From the NCBI GenBank assembly GCA_902363045.1, contig CABIYX010000008.1:24649-88648 (forward strand): 64,000 nt of DNA, given 5' to 3'. Shown one piece after another: positions 33,838 through 42,150 of this stretch. Within the stretch, counting starts at the first letter, position 1. Each line of letters starts with the position of its first letter. The position numbers and the translations under genes are program-made. The notes below the pieces were generated by a model. The model did not search any database. It was not told the origin of the DNA and saw nothing but the letters and a program-made list of their open reading frames with translations. This DNA comes from Clostridiales bacterium. Lineage in GTDB: Bacteria; Bacillota; Clostridia; Oscillospirales; Oscillospiraceae.

Positions 33838-35403
33838 TTGTCAGAAAACAAGGATCATTCCACCAGGACCATCAGCGTGGTCATGGCCATCACCCTGCTG
33901 GGGAAGGTGCTGGGCCTGTTCCGGGATCACCTGATGGCGGTGCACTACGGGACCACCGGCATGGAGGCCAAGGCGTTCTATATCGCCAGCCGCATCCCCC
34001 GGGTGTTTTTCGATGTGGTGTTCGCCTCGGCCATCGCGGCCTGTTTCATCCCGGTGTTCAGCGAGTATCTCACCCAGAGAGGGAAAAAGGAGGCCTTCCG
34101 CTTTGGAAGCAACTTCCTGTCGGTGATGGCTCTGCTCACCGCGGTCCTCACTGTGCTGGGCATCCTGTTCGCCCAGCCCCTGGTGACCCTGTTCGCGGAC
34201 GGCTATGACCCGCAGACGGCGGAACTGGCGGCCTCCCTCACCCGGGTGATGTTCCCCACGGTGCTGTTCACCGGGGTGGCCTTCTCCTTTGTGGGGATCC
34301 TCCAGGCCATGGACCGGTTCAATATTCCGGCCCTCATCAGCACAGTGTCCAATCTGGTGATCATCGGCTACTTCTTTTTCCTGGACGAGCGGTTTGGGGT
34401 GTACGGGCTGGCTGGGGCCTATCTGCTGGGCTGGCTGCTCCAGGCGGTGGTCCAGGCGCCTTCGCTGCGCCGGCTGGACTTCCGGTACCGGCCGGACTTC
34501 TCCTTCCGTTCAGAGGGGATGCGGAAGGCCTTTGCCCTGATGGGGCCGGTGATGATCTCCACCTGGGTGCAGCCCATCAACCTGACCATCAACACCAAGT
34601 TCGGTTCCCGCCTGTACGAGGGCGCGGGGGTGTCCGCCATGGAGTACTCCACCAACCTGTATCTGGTGATCGCCGGGGTGTTCATCCTGTCTATCACCAA
34701 TGTGATCTTCCCCCGTCTGTCCCGCCTGACGGCGGAGCACCAGGAGGGGGCCTTCCGGGATACCCTCCGGCAGACCGTCCACGGCAGCCTGTTTTTTGTC
34801 CTGCCCATGGCGGCGGGGCTGATGGTGCTGGCCAGGCCCATGGTGTCCTTCCTGTACGGGGGCGGGGAGTTTGACGCGTTTTCTGTCTCCATCACCTCGG
34901 AGGCCCTGGTGTGGGTCTCGCTGGGGATGGTGGGCTACGGGCTTCAGAACATTCTCAGCCGTGCCTATTTCGCCCGGCAGGATGGGCGGACGCCCCTGGT
35001 GGCCGGAGGCGTGTCCATCCTGGCCAACATCCTTCTCTGCATGGTGCTGACGGAGCCCATGGGCGTGGCCGGACTGGCCATCGCCTCCACGGTGTCCTCC
35101 ACATTGTATGCCGTGCTGCTGCTGGTCCCCATGGAGCTGCGGGGAGAGGGGATCCTCTCCGGCGGCTTTGGGGCGGACTTTTTGAAAATGCTGGCGTCCA
35201 CGGCGGGGATGGCGGCGGTGGTCTGGCTGGCCCGGAACAGCCTGTCCGCCCTTCTGCCCGCGGGCAAAGCGGGGGAGCTGCTTCTGCTGGGGGCCTGCGC
35301 GGCGCTGGGGGCGGCGGTCTATTTCCTGCTGGCCGGCCTGATGCGTCTGGAGGAGATGGGGCTGGCCCGGGATCTGATGAAACGAATCTTGAAACGAGGT
35401 TGA
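33838..35403 (+). CDS. murJ: lipid II flippase MurJ (MviN family)
   Basis: A polytopic membrane protein of about 521 residues with 14 predicted helices, MOP superfamily, flipping lipid-linked wall precursors. Recognisable are ITLLGKVLGLFRDHLMAVHYG near the start, AFYIASRIPRVFFDVVFASA, FIPVFSEYL and the central VLFTGVAFSFVGILQAMDRF. I start it at TTG 33838 because AGGAGAGG lies 6 bases upstream; an in-frame ATG at 33817 has no such site but would add only 7 residues. In this operon it could also flip the secondary wall polymer's lipid-linked unit (inference). Confidence 0.92.
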   Translation: MSENKDHSTRTISVVMAITLLGKVLGLFRDHLMAVHYGTTGMEAKAFYIASRIPRVFFDVVFASAIAACFIPVFSEYLTQRGKKEAFRFGSNFLSVMALLTAVLTVLGILFAQPLVTLFADGYDPQTAELAASLTRVMFPTVLFTGVAFSFVGILQAMDRFNIPALISTVSNLVIIGYFFFLDERFGVYGLAGAYLLGWLLQAVVQAPSLRRLDFRYRPDFSFRSEGMRKAFALMGPVMISTWVQPINLTINTKFGSRLYEGAGVSAMEYSTNLYLVIAGVFILSITNVIFPRLSRLTAEHQEGAFRDTLRQTVHGSLFFVLPMAAGLMVLARPMVSFLYGGGEFDAFSVSITSEALVWVSLGMVGYGLQNILSRAYFARQDGRTPLVAGGVSILANILLCMVLTEPMGVAGLAIASTVSSTLYAVLLLVPMELRGEGILSGGFGADFLKMLASTAGMAAVVWLARNSLSALLPAGKAGELLLLGACAALGAAVYFLLAGLMRLEEMGLARDLMKRILKRG

Positions 35404-35406
35404 GGT

Positions 35407-36855
35407 ATGGAACGAATGCGAACGATCGTGCAGGCCAGCGCCGTGTACCGGGTGCTGGCGGCCCTGTGCCTGTGGTTCGGCGGGCAGTGGAGGGGCAGCG
35501 GGCTCATTCAGTGGTTCATCCACCCCCCGCTTCAGCTGGAGCAGGCGGAGTCGGACCACAGTGTCTTTGCCCGGCTCTGGCGGTGGATCCACGGAGGACT
35601 GTGCCGCCTGTACCGGGCCCTGCGCCTGGACAGGCTGTTTGAGGGCAGCATTTTTCAAAAATGCTGGCTGTGGGCGGGGGCGGCGGCTGTGCTGGCCCCC
35701 ATCATCCCAACCATGGCGGTACTGGGACTGGTGCTGGTCAGCGCCTTTTCCCTGCTGCTGAACCTGATGGCGGACAGCGGGCGGAAGTTGTACTACGCCC
35801 CCATGAACCGCTATCTCTGGCTGTACGCGGCCATCTATCTGGCGGGGACCTGGTTCTCCGTGACCCGGGCGGGCAGCCTGCTGGGCGGTGTGCTGACGGT
35901 GGCCTTCATCCTCTTTTCCATCATTCTGGAAAATTCCATCACCACCCGGCGGCAGCTGGACACCCTGCTGCTCCTGCTGGTGATGGCGGGGACGGCGGTG
36001 GCCCTGTACGGCATCTGCCAGTACCTGTTCGGCTGGGGCTATCAGTCCGCCGCCTGGGCGGACAGTGAGATGTTCGGCGATGTGTTCCGGGTGCCCTCCA
36101 CCCTGGAGAACCCCAATATGCTGGGACAGTATCTGATCCTGGCCATCCCCCTGGGCGGGGCGGGCCTTCTGGCCGCCGAGGACTGGGGGATGCGGGTATT
36201 CTACTTCTGCTGCTGCGGCGTCATGTGCGTGTGTATGCTGCTCACCCTGTCCCGGGGGGCGTGGCTGGGCCTGCTGTTTGCCGGCTTTGTCTTTGTGCTG
36301 TTCCTCCAGCCCCGGCTGCTGCTGCTGACCCCCCTGCTGCTGGTGGCCCTGTACTTCATCCTGCCGGACGCGGTGATCAACCGCTTTGCCAGCATCGGGA
36401 ATCTGGGGGACAGCTCCACCTCCTACCGGGTGTATATCTGGATGGGCACCCTGGCTATGCTGAAGGACTACTGGATGTGCGGCATCGGCCCGGGGGACGC
36501 GGCCTTCAATCTGGTGTATCCCAAGTACAGTTACAGCGGCATTGTGGCCCCCCACGCCCACAATCTGTTCCTGCAGATCATGTGTGACGCAGGTGTGGTG
36601 GCCCTGGTGGTGTTCGTCCTGCTGCTGTTCCACTATTTCCGGGACCTGTGCGCCGCCTTCTGCCGGGAGAAGGACCCATTCAGCCGCCTGTATCAGACGG
36701 CGGCAGTCAGCGGGATCGCCGGCTTCCTGGTCCAGGCGATGACGGACTACTCCTTCTATAATTACCGCGTGCTGTTCCTGTTCTGGGCCTGGCTGGCCCT
36801 GGGGTCGCTGCTGGCCCGGCGGGGCCAGCTTCCGGAAAGGGGGCTGAGGACATGA
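35407..36855 (+). CDS. O-antigen ligase/polymerase-like membrane protein
   Basis: A membrane protein of 482 residues with 10-12 helices and the Wzy_C/RfaL-type O-antigen ligase region: TRAGSLLGGVLTVAF, the loop with VFRVPSTLENPNMLGQYLIL, LTLSRGAWLGLLF, and a second outside loop with GIGPGDAAFNLVYP and PHAHNLFLQI. Such proteins polymerise or attach lipid-linked glycans outside the membrane. It follows murJ by 3 bases and overlaps the GT4 gene by 4. Likely polymerase or ligase of the secondary wall polysaccharide. Confidence 0.85.
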   Translation: MERMRTIVQASAVYRVLAALCLWFGGQWRGSGLIQWFIHPPLQLEQAESDHSVFARLWRWIHGGLCRLYRALRLDRLFEGSIFQKCWLWAGAAAVLAPIIPTMAVLGLVLVSAFSLLLNLMADSGRKLYYAPMNRYLWLYAAIYLAGTWFSVTRAGSLLGGVLTVAFILFSIILENSITTRRQLDTLLLLLVMAGTAVALYGICQYLFGWGYQSAAWADSEMFGDVFRVPSTLENPNMLGQYLILAIPLGGAGLLAAEDWGMRVFYFCCCGVMCVCMLLTLSRGAWLGLLFAGFVFVLFLQPRLLLLTPLLLVALYFILPDAVINRFASIGNLGDSSTSYRVYIWMGTLAMLKDYWMCGIGPGDAAFNLVYPKYSYSGIVAPHAHNLFLQIMCDAGVVALVVFVLLLFHYFRDLCAAFCREKDPFSRLYQTAAVSGIAGFLVQAMTDYSFYNYRVLFLFWAWLALGSLLARRGQLPERGLRT

Positions 36856-37982
36856 TCCGGGTGCTGAACGTGATCAGCGACACCAACATCGGCGGCGCCG
36901 GACGGGTGATCCTCAACTATCTGCGGTATGCCGACAGCAGCCGGTTTGAGACCTGGGCGGCCGTCCCCAGAGGCAGCCTTCTGAAGGCTCCGCTGGAGGA
37001 GGCGGGCGCCCGGGTGCTGGAGGTGGACGGCATGGCGGACCGCTCCTATCACAAGGAGGACGTCAAGGCGCTGAAGGAGCTGATCCGCCGGGAGCGGCCC
37101 GATCTGGTCCACACCCACGGGGCCCTGTCGGGGCGTATCGCCGCCCGGCAGTGCGGCGTTCCGGTGGTGTACAGCCGCCACTCCGCCTTCCCGGTGCCCG
37201 CCAAGCTGCGGTATCCCCCCGGCCGGTGGGTCAACAAGTGGCTGAATGAGCACTACGCCGACCGGATCATTGCCGTCAGCCCGGCTACGGCGGAAAATCT
37301 GACGGATGGCGGGATCTCTCCGAAGAAGATCACCATTGTGATGAATGGGGTGGCTCCGGTGGTCCCGGTCCCCGAGGAGGAGCGGGCGCGGCTTCGGGCC
37401 TCCCTGGGCCTGGATGAGGACACCTTTACTCTGGGCATCCTGGCCCGCCTGGAGGAGTACAAGGGCCATGTGTACCTGGCCCAGGCCGCCCGCATCCTCA
37501 AAGAGCAGGGCCGGAAGTTCCGCATCCTGGCGGCTGGGACCGGCGCCTTTGAGGCGGAGCTGCAAAAGGTGGTGGCGGAAGAGGGCGTGGAGGATGTGAT
37601 GTCCCTGCTGGGCTTCCGGTCCGACGTGGCCGCGCTGCTGTCCATTCTGGACGTGCAGCTCAACGCCTCCTACGGGACAGAGGCCACCAGCATGGCCCTT
37701 CTGGAGGGGATGAGCCTGGGGCTGCCCTCCATCGTCAGCGACTACGGGGGCAACCCCTGGCTGGTGAAGGACGGGGACAACGGCCTGATCTTCCCCAGCC
37801 GGGACAGCCGGGCCCTGGCCGCCTGCATCGCCCGGCTGATGGACCGCCCGGAGGAGCGGGCGCGCATGGGAGCGCGGGCCCGGGAGGTGTTCCGGGAGCG
37901 GTTCACCGGCGAGATCTTTGCAAAAAATGTGGAGCAAGTTTACCTTGACATCCTGAAAGGAGTATCCCATGGAACAAAATAA
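36852..37982 (+). CDS. GT4 family glycosyltransferase
   Basis: A cytosolic, membrane-associated retaining glycosyltransferase of 376 residues with GT-B fold. The N-terminal domain has NIGGAGRVILNYLR and VHTHGALSGRIAA; the C-terminal nucleotide-sugar domain has LARLEEYKGHVYLAQAA and the E-x7-E region EATSMALLEGMSLGLPSIVS. It probably adds a sugar to the lipid-linked wall polymer. The start overlaps the upstream gene by 4 bases, and its 3' end overlaps the next gene by 14 bases. Confidence 0.9.
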   Translation: MIRVLNVISDTNIGGAGRVILNYLRYADSSRFETWAAVPRGSLLKAPLEEAGARVLEVDGMADRSYHKEDVKALKELIRRERPDLVHTHGALSGRIAARQCGVPVVYSRHSAFPVPAKLRYPPGRWVNKWLNEHYADRIIAVSPATAENLTDGGISPKKITIVMNGVAPVVPVPEEERARLRASLGLDEDTFTLGILARLEEYKGHVYLAQAARILKEQGRKFRILAAGTGAFEAELQKVVAEEGVEDVMSLLGFRSDVAALLSILDVQLNASYGTEATSMALLEGMSLGLPSIVSDYGGNPWLVKDGDNGLIFPSRDSRALAACIARLMDRPEERARMGARAREVFRERFTGEIFAKNVEQVYLDILKGVSHGTK

Positions 37983-38472
37983 CCACAAATTTCGGCTGCG
38001 GCTGAATCTGTTCGACGCCATCATTCTGGTGGCGGTCCTGCTGGTAGGGGCCGCGGCGGCCTGGATCGGCCTGCGCTCCGGCGGAGAGGCCGCCCCCACC
38101 GCCGCCCCGGTGCGCTACACCGTCATGTTTCAGAAGATGAAGGAGGGGGAGAGCGCCCTCATCCAGCCCGGCGACCAGCTGGAGGACGCGGTGAAGAACT
38201 ATCAGATGGGCACTGTGGTCTCGGTGGAGGCCAGACCCGCGGAGGTCCAGGTCCTGGATCAGGAGCGGCAGGTCTATGTGAACGCGGTGCTGGAGGGCTA
38301 TGAGGACGTATATGTCACGGTGGAGAGCACCTGCACCACCAGCGGAGACGGAGGAGCCCTGCTGCTGGGCGGCGGCTATGACTTCCGGGTGGGCCAGCTG
38401 GCCTATGTCCGGGGACCGGGCTACATGGGCAGCGGCCCTGTGACTGAGATCGAAAGGGGGGCTGAGCAGTGA
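37969..38472 (+). CDS. DUF4330 membrane-anchored protein (first of a pair)
   Basis: A protein of 167 residues: short basic N-terminus, one membrane helix (about 15-35, FDAIILVAVLLVGAAAAW), then an outside beta-rich domain of the DUF4330 type. Function unknown. It overlaps the GT4 gene by 14 bases and is followed by a second DUF4330 gene overlapping by 4 bases. Its place among wall-glycan genes suggests a structural or regulatory part of the polymer machinery. Confidence 0.75.
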   Translation: MEQNNHKFRLRLNLFDAIILVAVLLVGAAAAWIGLRSGGEAAPTAAPVRYTVMFQKMKEGESALIQPGDQLEDAVKNYQMGTVVSVEARPAEVQVLDQERQVYVNAVLEGYEDVYVTVESTCTTSGDGGALLLGGGYDFRVGQLAYVRGPGYMGSGPVTEIERGAEQ

Positions 38473-38981
38473 AGATCATGGATCGGGATGGACGGCTGTT
38501 CGGCAAGATCAGCATCGTGGACGTGATCGTCCTTCTGGTGGTGGCGGCGATGGTGGCCGCCGTCTATGTCAAGACGCATAAGCCTCAGACGGGGAGCAAT
38601 GTGGGGACCACCACGGTGGTCTATCAGATGGAGCTGGAGAACCAGCCGGAGTATATGCTGGACGCCATCCAGGTGGGGGACCAGATGTTTGACAAGGAGC
38701 GCAGCACCGGCGGCTCTCTGGGCACCATTACAGACATTCAGGTCAGCGGCGGGACCTATGAAGGCAAGCTGAACGACGGGACGGTGGCCATGCTGCCCGC
38801 CGAGGACTGCTACAACATCCTTTTGACCATTGAGGGTGAGGCCCTGATCGAGGGGAACGGCAGTGTGATGCTCAACCGTATTTACAGCCTGGGGGTCAAC
38901 TCCAACCGGAACTTCAATACCAAGTATGCCAATTTTGTGGGGACCATTGTGGACCTCCAGATCCCCGGCGGGGATCAGTGA
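38469..38981 (+). CDS. DUF4330 membrane-anchored protein (second of a pair)
   Basis: A protein of 170 residues with the DUF4330 start DRDGRLFGKISIVDVIVLLV, a single membrane helix at about 15-35 and an outside domain. The paralog upstream has the same layout but diverged sequence. The GTG start at 38469 overlaps the stop of the upstream gene, with AAAGGGGGG upstream. Function unknown. Confidence 0.78.
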   Translation: MKIMDRDGRLFGKISIVDVIVLLVVAAMVAAVYVKTHKPQTGSNVGTTTVVYQMELENQPEYMLDAIQVGDQMFDKERSTGGSLGTITDIQVSGGTYEGKLNDGTVAMLPAEDCYNILLTIEGEALIEGNGSVMLNRIYSLGVNSNRNFNTKYANFVGTIVDLQIPGGDQ

Positions 38982-38988
38982 GGGAGCC

Positions 38989-41199
38989 ATGAAGATCTTT
39001 ATGGCGACCATGGGGCTGGGCATCGGCGGCGCGGAGACCCACATCGTGGAGCTGGCCAAGGAGCTGAAGGCCCGGGGACATGAGGTGGTCATTGCCTCCA
39101 ACGGCGGCGTATATGTGGCCGAGGTAGAGGCGGCGGGGATCCGGCACTACGCCGTCCCCATGCACCGGCGCAGCGTGGGGGATATGCTCCGCTCCCGGAC
39201 CCTGCTCCGGCGGATCCTGCGGGAGGAGCGGCCTGACATCGTCCACGCCCACGCCCGGATCCCAGCCTTTCTGTGCGGCACCCTCCAGCGGGAGCTGGGG
39301 TTCCCCTTCGTCACCTCCTGCCACGGGGTGTTCCAGGTCAGCGGGATGCTGAAGCTGCTGTCCAACTGGGGGCAGCGCACCCTGGCGGTGAGCGAGGACA
39401 TCCGGGACTATCTGATCCAGGAGTACGGGGTCCCTGCTGGACACATTACCCTGACCATCAACGGGATCGATACGGAGAAATTTTCTCCCGGGGTCTCCGG
39501 GGAGGCGGTGCGGGAGGAGTTCTGCCTGGGGGATGACCCGGTGATCGGCCATGTCAGCCGGCTGGATCAGGCCAGCTCCCTGGCAGCCCGGCAGCTCATT
39601 GAGCTGGCGCCCCAGCTTGATCGGGCGGCGCCCGGGGTGCGGATCCTGATCACCGGCGGCGGGGATGTGTTTGAAGAGCTGGACCGGCAGGCCCAGGAGG
39701 TGAACCTGAAGCTGGGCCGCCCCTGTGTGGTGCTGACCGGCCCCAGGACGGATATCAACGTCGTGGCAGCCGCCTGCGACCTGTTTGTGGGGGTCTCCCG
39801 CTCCGCTCTGGAGGCCATGGCGGCGGAGAAGCCTGTGGTGCTTTCCGGGGCCCAGGGCCACACCGGCCTGTTCCGGCCGGAACTGCTGGAGAAGGCCATC
39901 GACACCAACTTCTGCTGCCGCACCGACCCCATCGCCACGGAGGCGGTGCTGTTGGAGGCGGTGACCTCCGCCCTGGCGCTGCCGGAGGAAGAGAAGCGGG
40001 CGCTGGGCCGCTATGGCCGGCAGGTGGTGCAGGAGCACTACTCGGTGCGCCGCATGGCGGAGGACTGCCTGGCGGTGTACGGCCAGGTGCACCGCCGCCG
40101 CTATCATGTGGTGATGAGCGGCTATTACGGCTTCTCCAACGCCGGGGACGACGCGATCCTCCAGTCTATCCATGAGGGGATCCTGGCCGCCAGCCGGGAT
40201 GTGGCGGTGACCGTGCTGTCCAACGACCCGGAGCTGACCTGGGACCTGTGTGGTCTGGAGGCGGTCCCCCGCTTCCAGGTATGGAAGGTGCTGAAATCCC
40301 TCTGGCGGTGTGACGCTCTGCTGTCCGGCGGAGGGAGCCTGCTTCAGGACCGGACCTCCACCCGGTCCCTGCTGTATTACCTGTCTATCATTCAGGCGGC
40401 GGAGCTGTTCCATAAGCCGGTGATGCTCTATGCCAACGGCATCGGCCCGGTGCAGAAGCCGTCTAACCGCCGCCGGGTCCGGCGGGCGGTGGAGCGGGCC
40501 GCCCTGGTGACCCTCCGGGACGGGAGCTCCGCCCGGGAACTCCAGGAGATGGGGGTGACACGCCCCGACCTCCATGTGACGGCGGATCCGGTGTTTAATC
40601 TGCCCCCCGCTTCCCGGGAACGGGGGATGGAGCTGCTCCAGGCGGCCCGCCTTCCCCAAGGGAGCAGGTTTGCGGTGGTCTCAGTGCGGGACTGGCCGGG
40701 GACGGAGGAATTTCCCCAAAAGCTGGCCGGCCTGTGCGACCATCTGCGGCGGACCTATGGGATGGAGATCCTGTTTCTTCTGATGCAGCCCAAGCACGAC
40801 CGGAACACCACCGGTCTGGTGCGCCAGGCCATGGAGGAGCCCTCCTATCTCCTGGATACGGCCACCACCCCCCGGGAGCTGATGGCGGTGCTGGGGGAGG
40901 CCGAGCTGTGTGTGGCCATGCGCCTGCACACCCTGATTTTCGCCGCGCGGATGGCGGTACCCTGCATCGGCCTGGTGTACGACCCAAAGGTGGAGAGCTA
41001 TCTCCAGGAGCTGGATATGCCCTCCGCCGGCCATGTGGAACGATTCGACCGGGAGGAGGCCATCGCCTGTGCCGACCGCATGATGGCGGACTATGAGGGC
41101 AATCTGGTCCGCCTGCGGCAGAAGTCGGAGGCGCTGGCCAAAGCGGCCCTCCGGAACGAGGAACTGCTGCTGGAGCTGCTGAAGCAGACCAAGGGATAA
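38989..41199 (+). CDS. csaB: fusion of GT4 glycosyltransferase and CsaB polysaccharide pyruvyl transferase
   Basis: A two-enzyme protein of 736 residues. Residues 1-370 are a GT4 glycosyltransferase (TMGLGIGGAETHIVELAKEL; HAHARIPAFLCGTLQ; SRSALEAMAAEKPVVLSG). Residues from about 375 are a CsaB-type pyruvyl transferase (SGYYGFSNAGDDAILQS; LLSGGGSLLQD; ANGIGPVQKP; AMRLHTLIFAARMAVPCIGL). CsaB adds ketal pyruvate to the secondary wall polymer that SLH domains bind, matching the SLH protein encoded next door. The start at 38989 lies behind GAGGGAG; the open frame upstream overlaps the DUF4330 gene. Last gene of the operon. Confidence 0.9.
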   Translation: MKIFMATMGLGIGGAETHIVELAKELKARGHEVVIASNGGVYVAEVEAAGIRHYAVPMHRRSVGDMLRSRTLLRRILREERPDIVHAHARIPAFLCGTLQRELGFPFVTSCHGVFQVSGMLKLLSNWGQRTLAVSEDIRDYLIQEYGVPAGHITLTINGIDTEKFSPGVSGEAVREEFCLGDDPVIGHVSRLDQASSLAARQLIELAPQLDRAAPGVRILITGGGDVFEELDRQAQEVNLKLGRPCVVLTGPRTDINVVAAACDLFVGVSRSALEAMAAEKPVVLSGAQGHTGLFRPELLEKAIDTNFCCRTDPIATEAVLLEAVTSALALPEEEKRALGRYGRQVVQEHYSVRRMAEDCLAVYGQVHRRRYHVVMSGYYGFSNAGDDAILQSIHEGILAASRDVAVTVLSNDPELTWDLCGLEAVPRFQVWKVLKSLWRCDALLSGGGSLLQDRTSTRSLLYYLSIIQAAELFHKPVMLYANGIGPVQKPSNRRRVRRAVERAALVTLRDGSSARELQEMGVTRPDLHVTADPVFNLPPASRERGMELLQAARLPQGSRFAVVSVRDWPGTEEFPQKLAGLCDHLRRTYGMEILFLLMQPKHDRNTTGLVRQAMEEPSYLLDTATTPRELMAVLGEAELCVAMRLHTLIFAARMAVPCIGLVYDPKVESYLQELDMPSAGHVERFDREEAIACADRMMADYEGNLVRLRQKSEALAKAALRNEELLLELLKQTKG

Positions 41200-41203
41200 T
41201 GCG

Positions 41204-41233
41204 GTGCCCGCCTTCCCAAGGGGAGGCGGGCAC
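41204..41233 (+). terminator. terminator-like hairpin after csaB
   Basis: A 10-bp stem (41204-41213 with 41224-41233), extendable inward, 4 bases after the csaB stop. The T-run (TTTT at 41241-41244) is short and displaced. Confidence 0.55.
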
Positions 41234-41344
41234 AAGTGCGTTTTGGGGATGGAACAACAGCTGCCAGAAGAATGGGAGACTGCTCTTATGCAGGAAAAAA
41301 TGCAGGACAAAAAACGTGGAGTTTCATTTTTTGAGAAAAAGTTC

Positions 41345-41373
41345 TTGACAAACCTGGAGAGAGGGTTTACAAT
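41345..41373 (+). promoter_or_regulatory. strong promoter of the structured RNA unit
   Basis: A consensus TTGACA (41345-41350) and TACAAT (41368-41373) are exactly 17 bases apart, starting RNA at about 41380. The preceding 110 bases (41234-41344) hold no supported gene. Confidence 0.85.
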
Positions 41374-41379
41374 AGCGCA

Positions 41380-41690
41380 AGTCCGGCAGGAGGATCTGCG
41401 AAGGGCAGCCGTAAGCCTGTGGTGGTGCAGGATCTTGAAAGTGAAAGAAAATGTTGAGTAGAGCGGCCATTTTACACAGAAACTGTGGGCGATAGAAGCG
41501 GCAATGTGCTGCCGTGACTGGCCGAGCGGGGACCGGAACCACTCAGCGGAGGCGGAGAGAGCGTAGGCGGGTCCGCAGCAGCTAAACAGGCGGCGTCGAA
41601 AGACGGCGGAGTTCTGCCTGCAAGAAGCCGGATGATCCGGTGCGTACATGGAGCCTTTTGTGTGCCCCGTGTCCGGACAAATCAAAACTA
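41380..41690 (+). ncRNA. large structured RNA of unknown function (possibly raiA-motif-like)
   Basis: About 310 bases follow the strong promoter without a translatable gene but with much base pairing. CGGCCA pairs with TGGCCG around 41465-41545 and encloses CACAG-AAA-CTGTG and CGGCA-ATGTGC-TGCCG, a three-way junction. Further on, CAGGC/GCCTG enclose CGTC-GAAA-GACG with a GNRA loop, and CCGGA-TGA-TCCGG forms a last hairpin near 41627-41642. This density of small stems and GNRA loops resembles ornate Clostridial RNAs; size and some features made me think of the raiA motif, but I cannot confirm it. It could also be the long 5' leader of the small ORF at 41708. Confidence 0.6.
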
Positions 41691-41707
41691 TCAGGAGGTG
41701 AATCAGC

Positions 41708-41839
41708 ATGACGATGATGAAGCGTGAGCCAGACAGTGTCTGGAACCGTGTACGGGAAGACAGGGACGTGGACGATCTGATCTTCGGAGAGGAGTTCTCC
41801 GTCTATCGTGAGCAGTCCCAGCCGTGCAGCGAACGGTGA
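41708..41839 (+). CDS. 43-residue small protein downstream of the structured RNA
   Basis: A small charged, soluble-looking protein starting MTMMKREPDSVWNRVRE and ending QPCSER. An unusually perfect Shine-Dalgarno, AGGAGGTGA (41692-41700), precedes the ATG by 7 bases and a strong terminator follows 40 bases after the stop, which together support real translation. I recognise no family. It shares the promoter of the structured RNA, so the RNA may control it or both may act together. Confidence 0.65.
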   Translation: MTMMKREPDSVWNRVREDRDVDDLIFGEEFSVYREQSQPCSER

Positions 41840-41878
41840 GCGGCCGTTTTGACGGACAGAGCGAGCCATCCCAAACTT

Positions 41879-41925
41879 AAACACCGCAGCAGTTACCTTC
41901 CCAACTGCCTGCGGTGTTTTTCTAT
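41879..41925 (+). terminator. terminator of the structured RNA/small ORF unit
   Basis: A 16-bp stem with one bulged C (41879-41894 with 41903-41919), 8-base loop, then TTTTTCT. Confidence 0.9.
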
Positions 41926-42004
41926 ATTTTCCGGAAAACCGGGAGACTTTCCGGCATCTGGAGTTTTTTTACTGGAAAAAGCAAAGTATTTCTACCAAAG
42001 GGGG

Positions 42005-42033
42005 TTGCGTTGCGGCGCAAGATATACTACAAT
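42005..42033 (+). promoter_or_regulatory. promoter of the oadA-type gene
   Basis: TTGCGT (42005-42010) and TACAAT (42028-42033) are 17 bases apart, giving a leader of about 110 bases. The 75 bases before it hold nothing I can support. Confidence 0.65.
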
Positions 42034-42150
42034 AGTTACAAGTGAGTTTTCCGGCGAAGTGAGCCGGCTTCACGGACCGGAATGCTGAAAGTGAGGCAGA
42101 TCCGAATTTTTGTGAGAGCACCCACAGCAATATTTGGAGGTCGATTCAAC

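Noticed and set aside
41380..41690. T-box leader, RNase P RNA or tmRNA as identity of the structured RNA
   Set aside because: The T-box sequence GGGTGG..ACCGCG and specifier stem are absent, the conserved RNase P segments are absent beyond a short chance match near the 5' end, and there is no tRNA-like fold or tag frame of tmRNA.
41582..41884. 100-codon minus-strand frame over the structured RNA unit
   Set aside because: No ribosome binding site at its start, opposite to a strong promoter, ORF and terminator on the plus strand.
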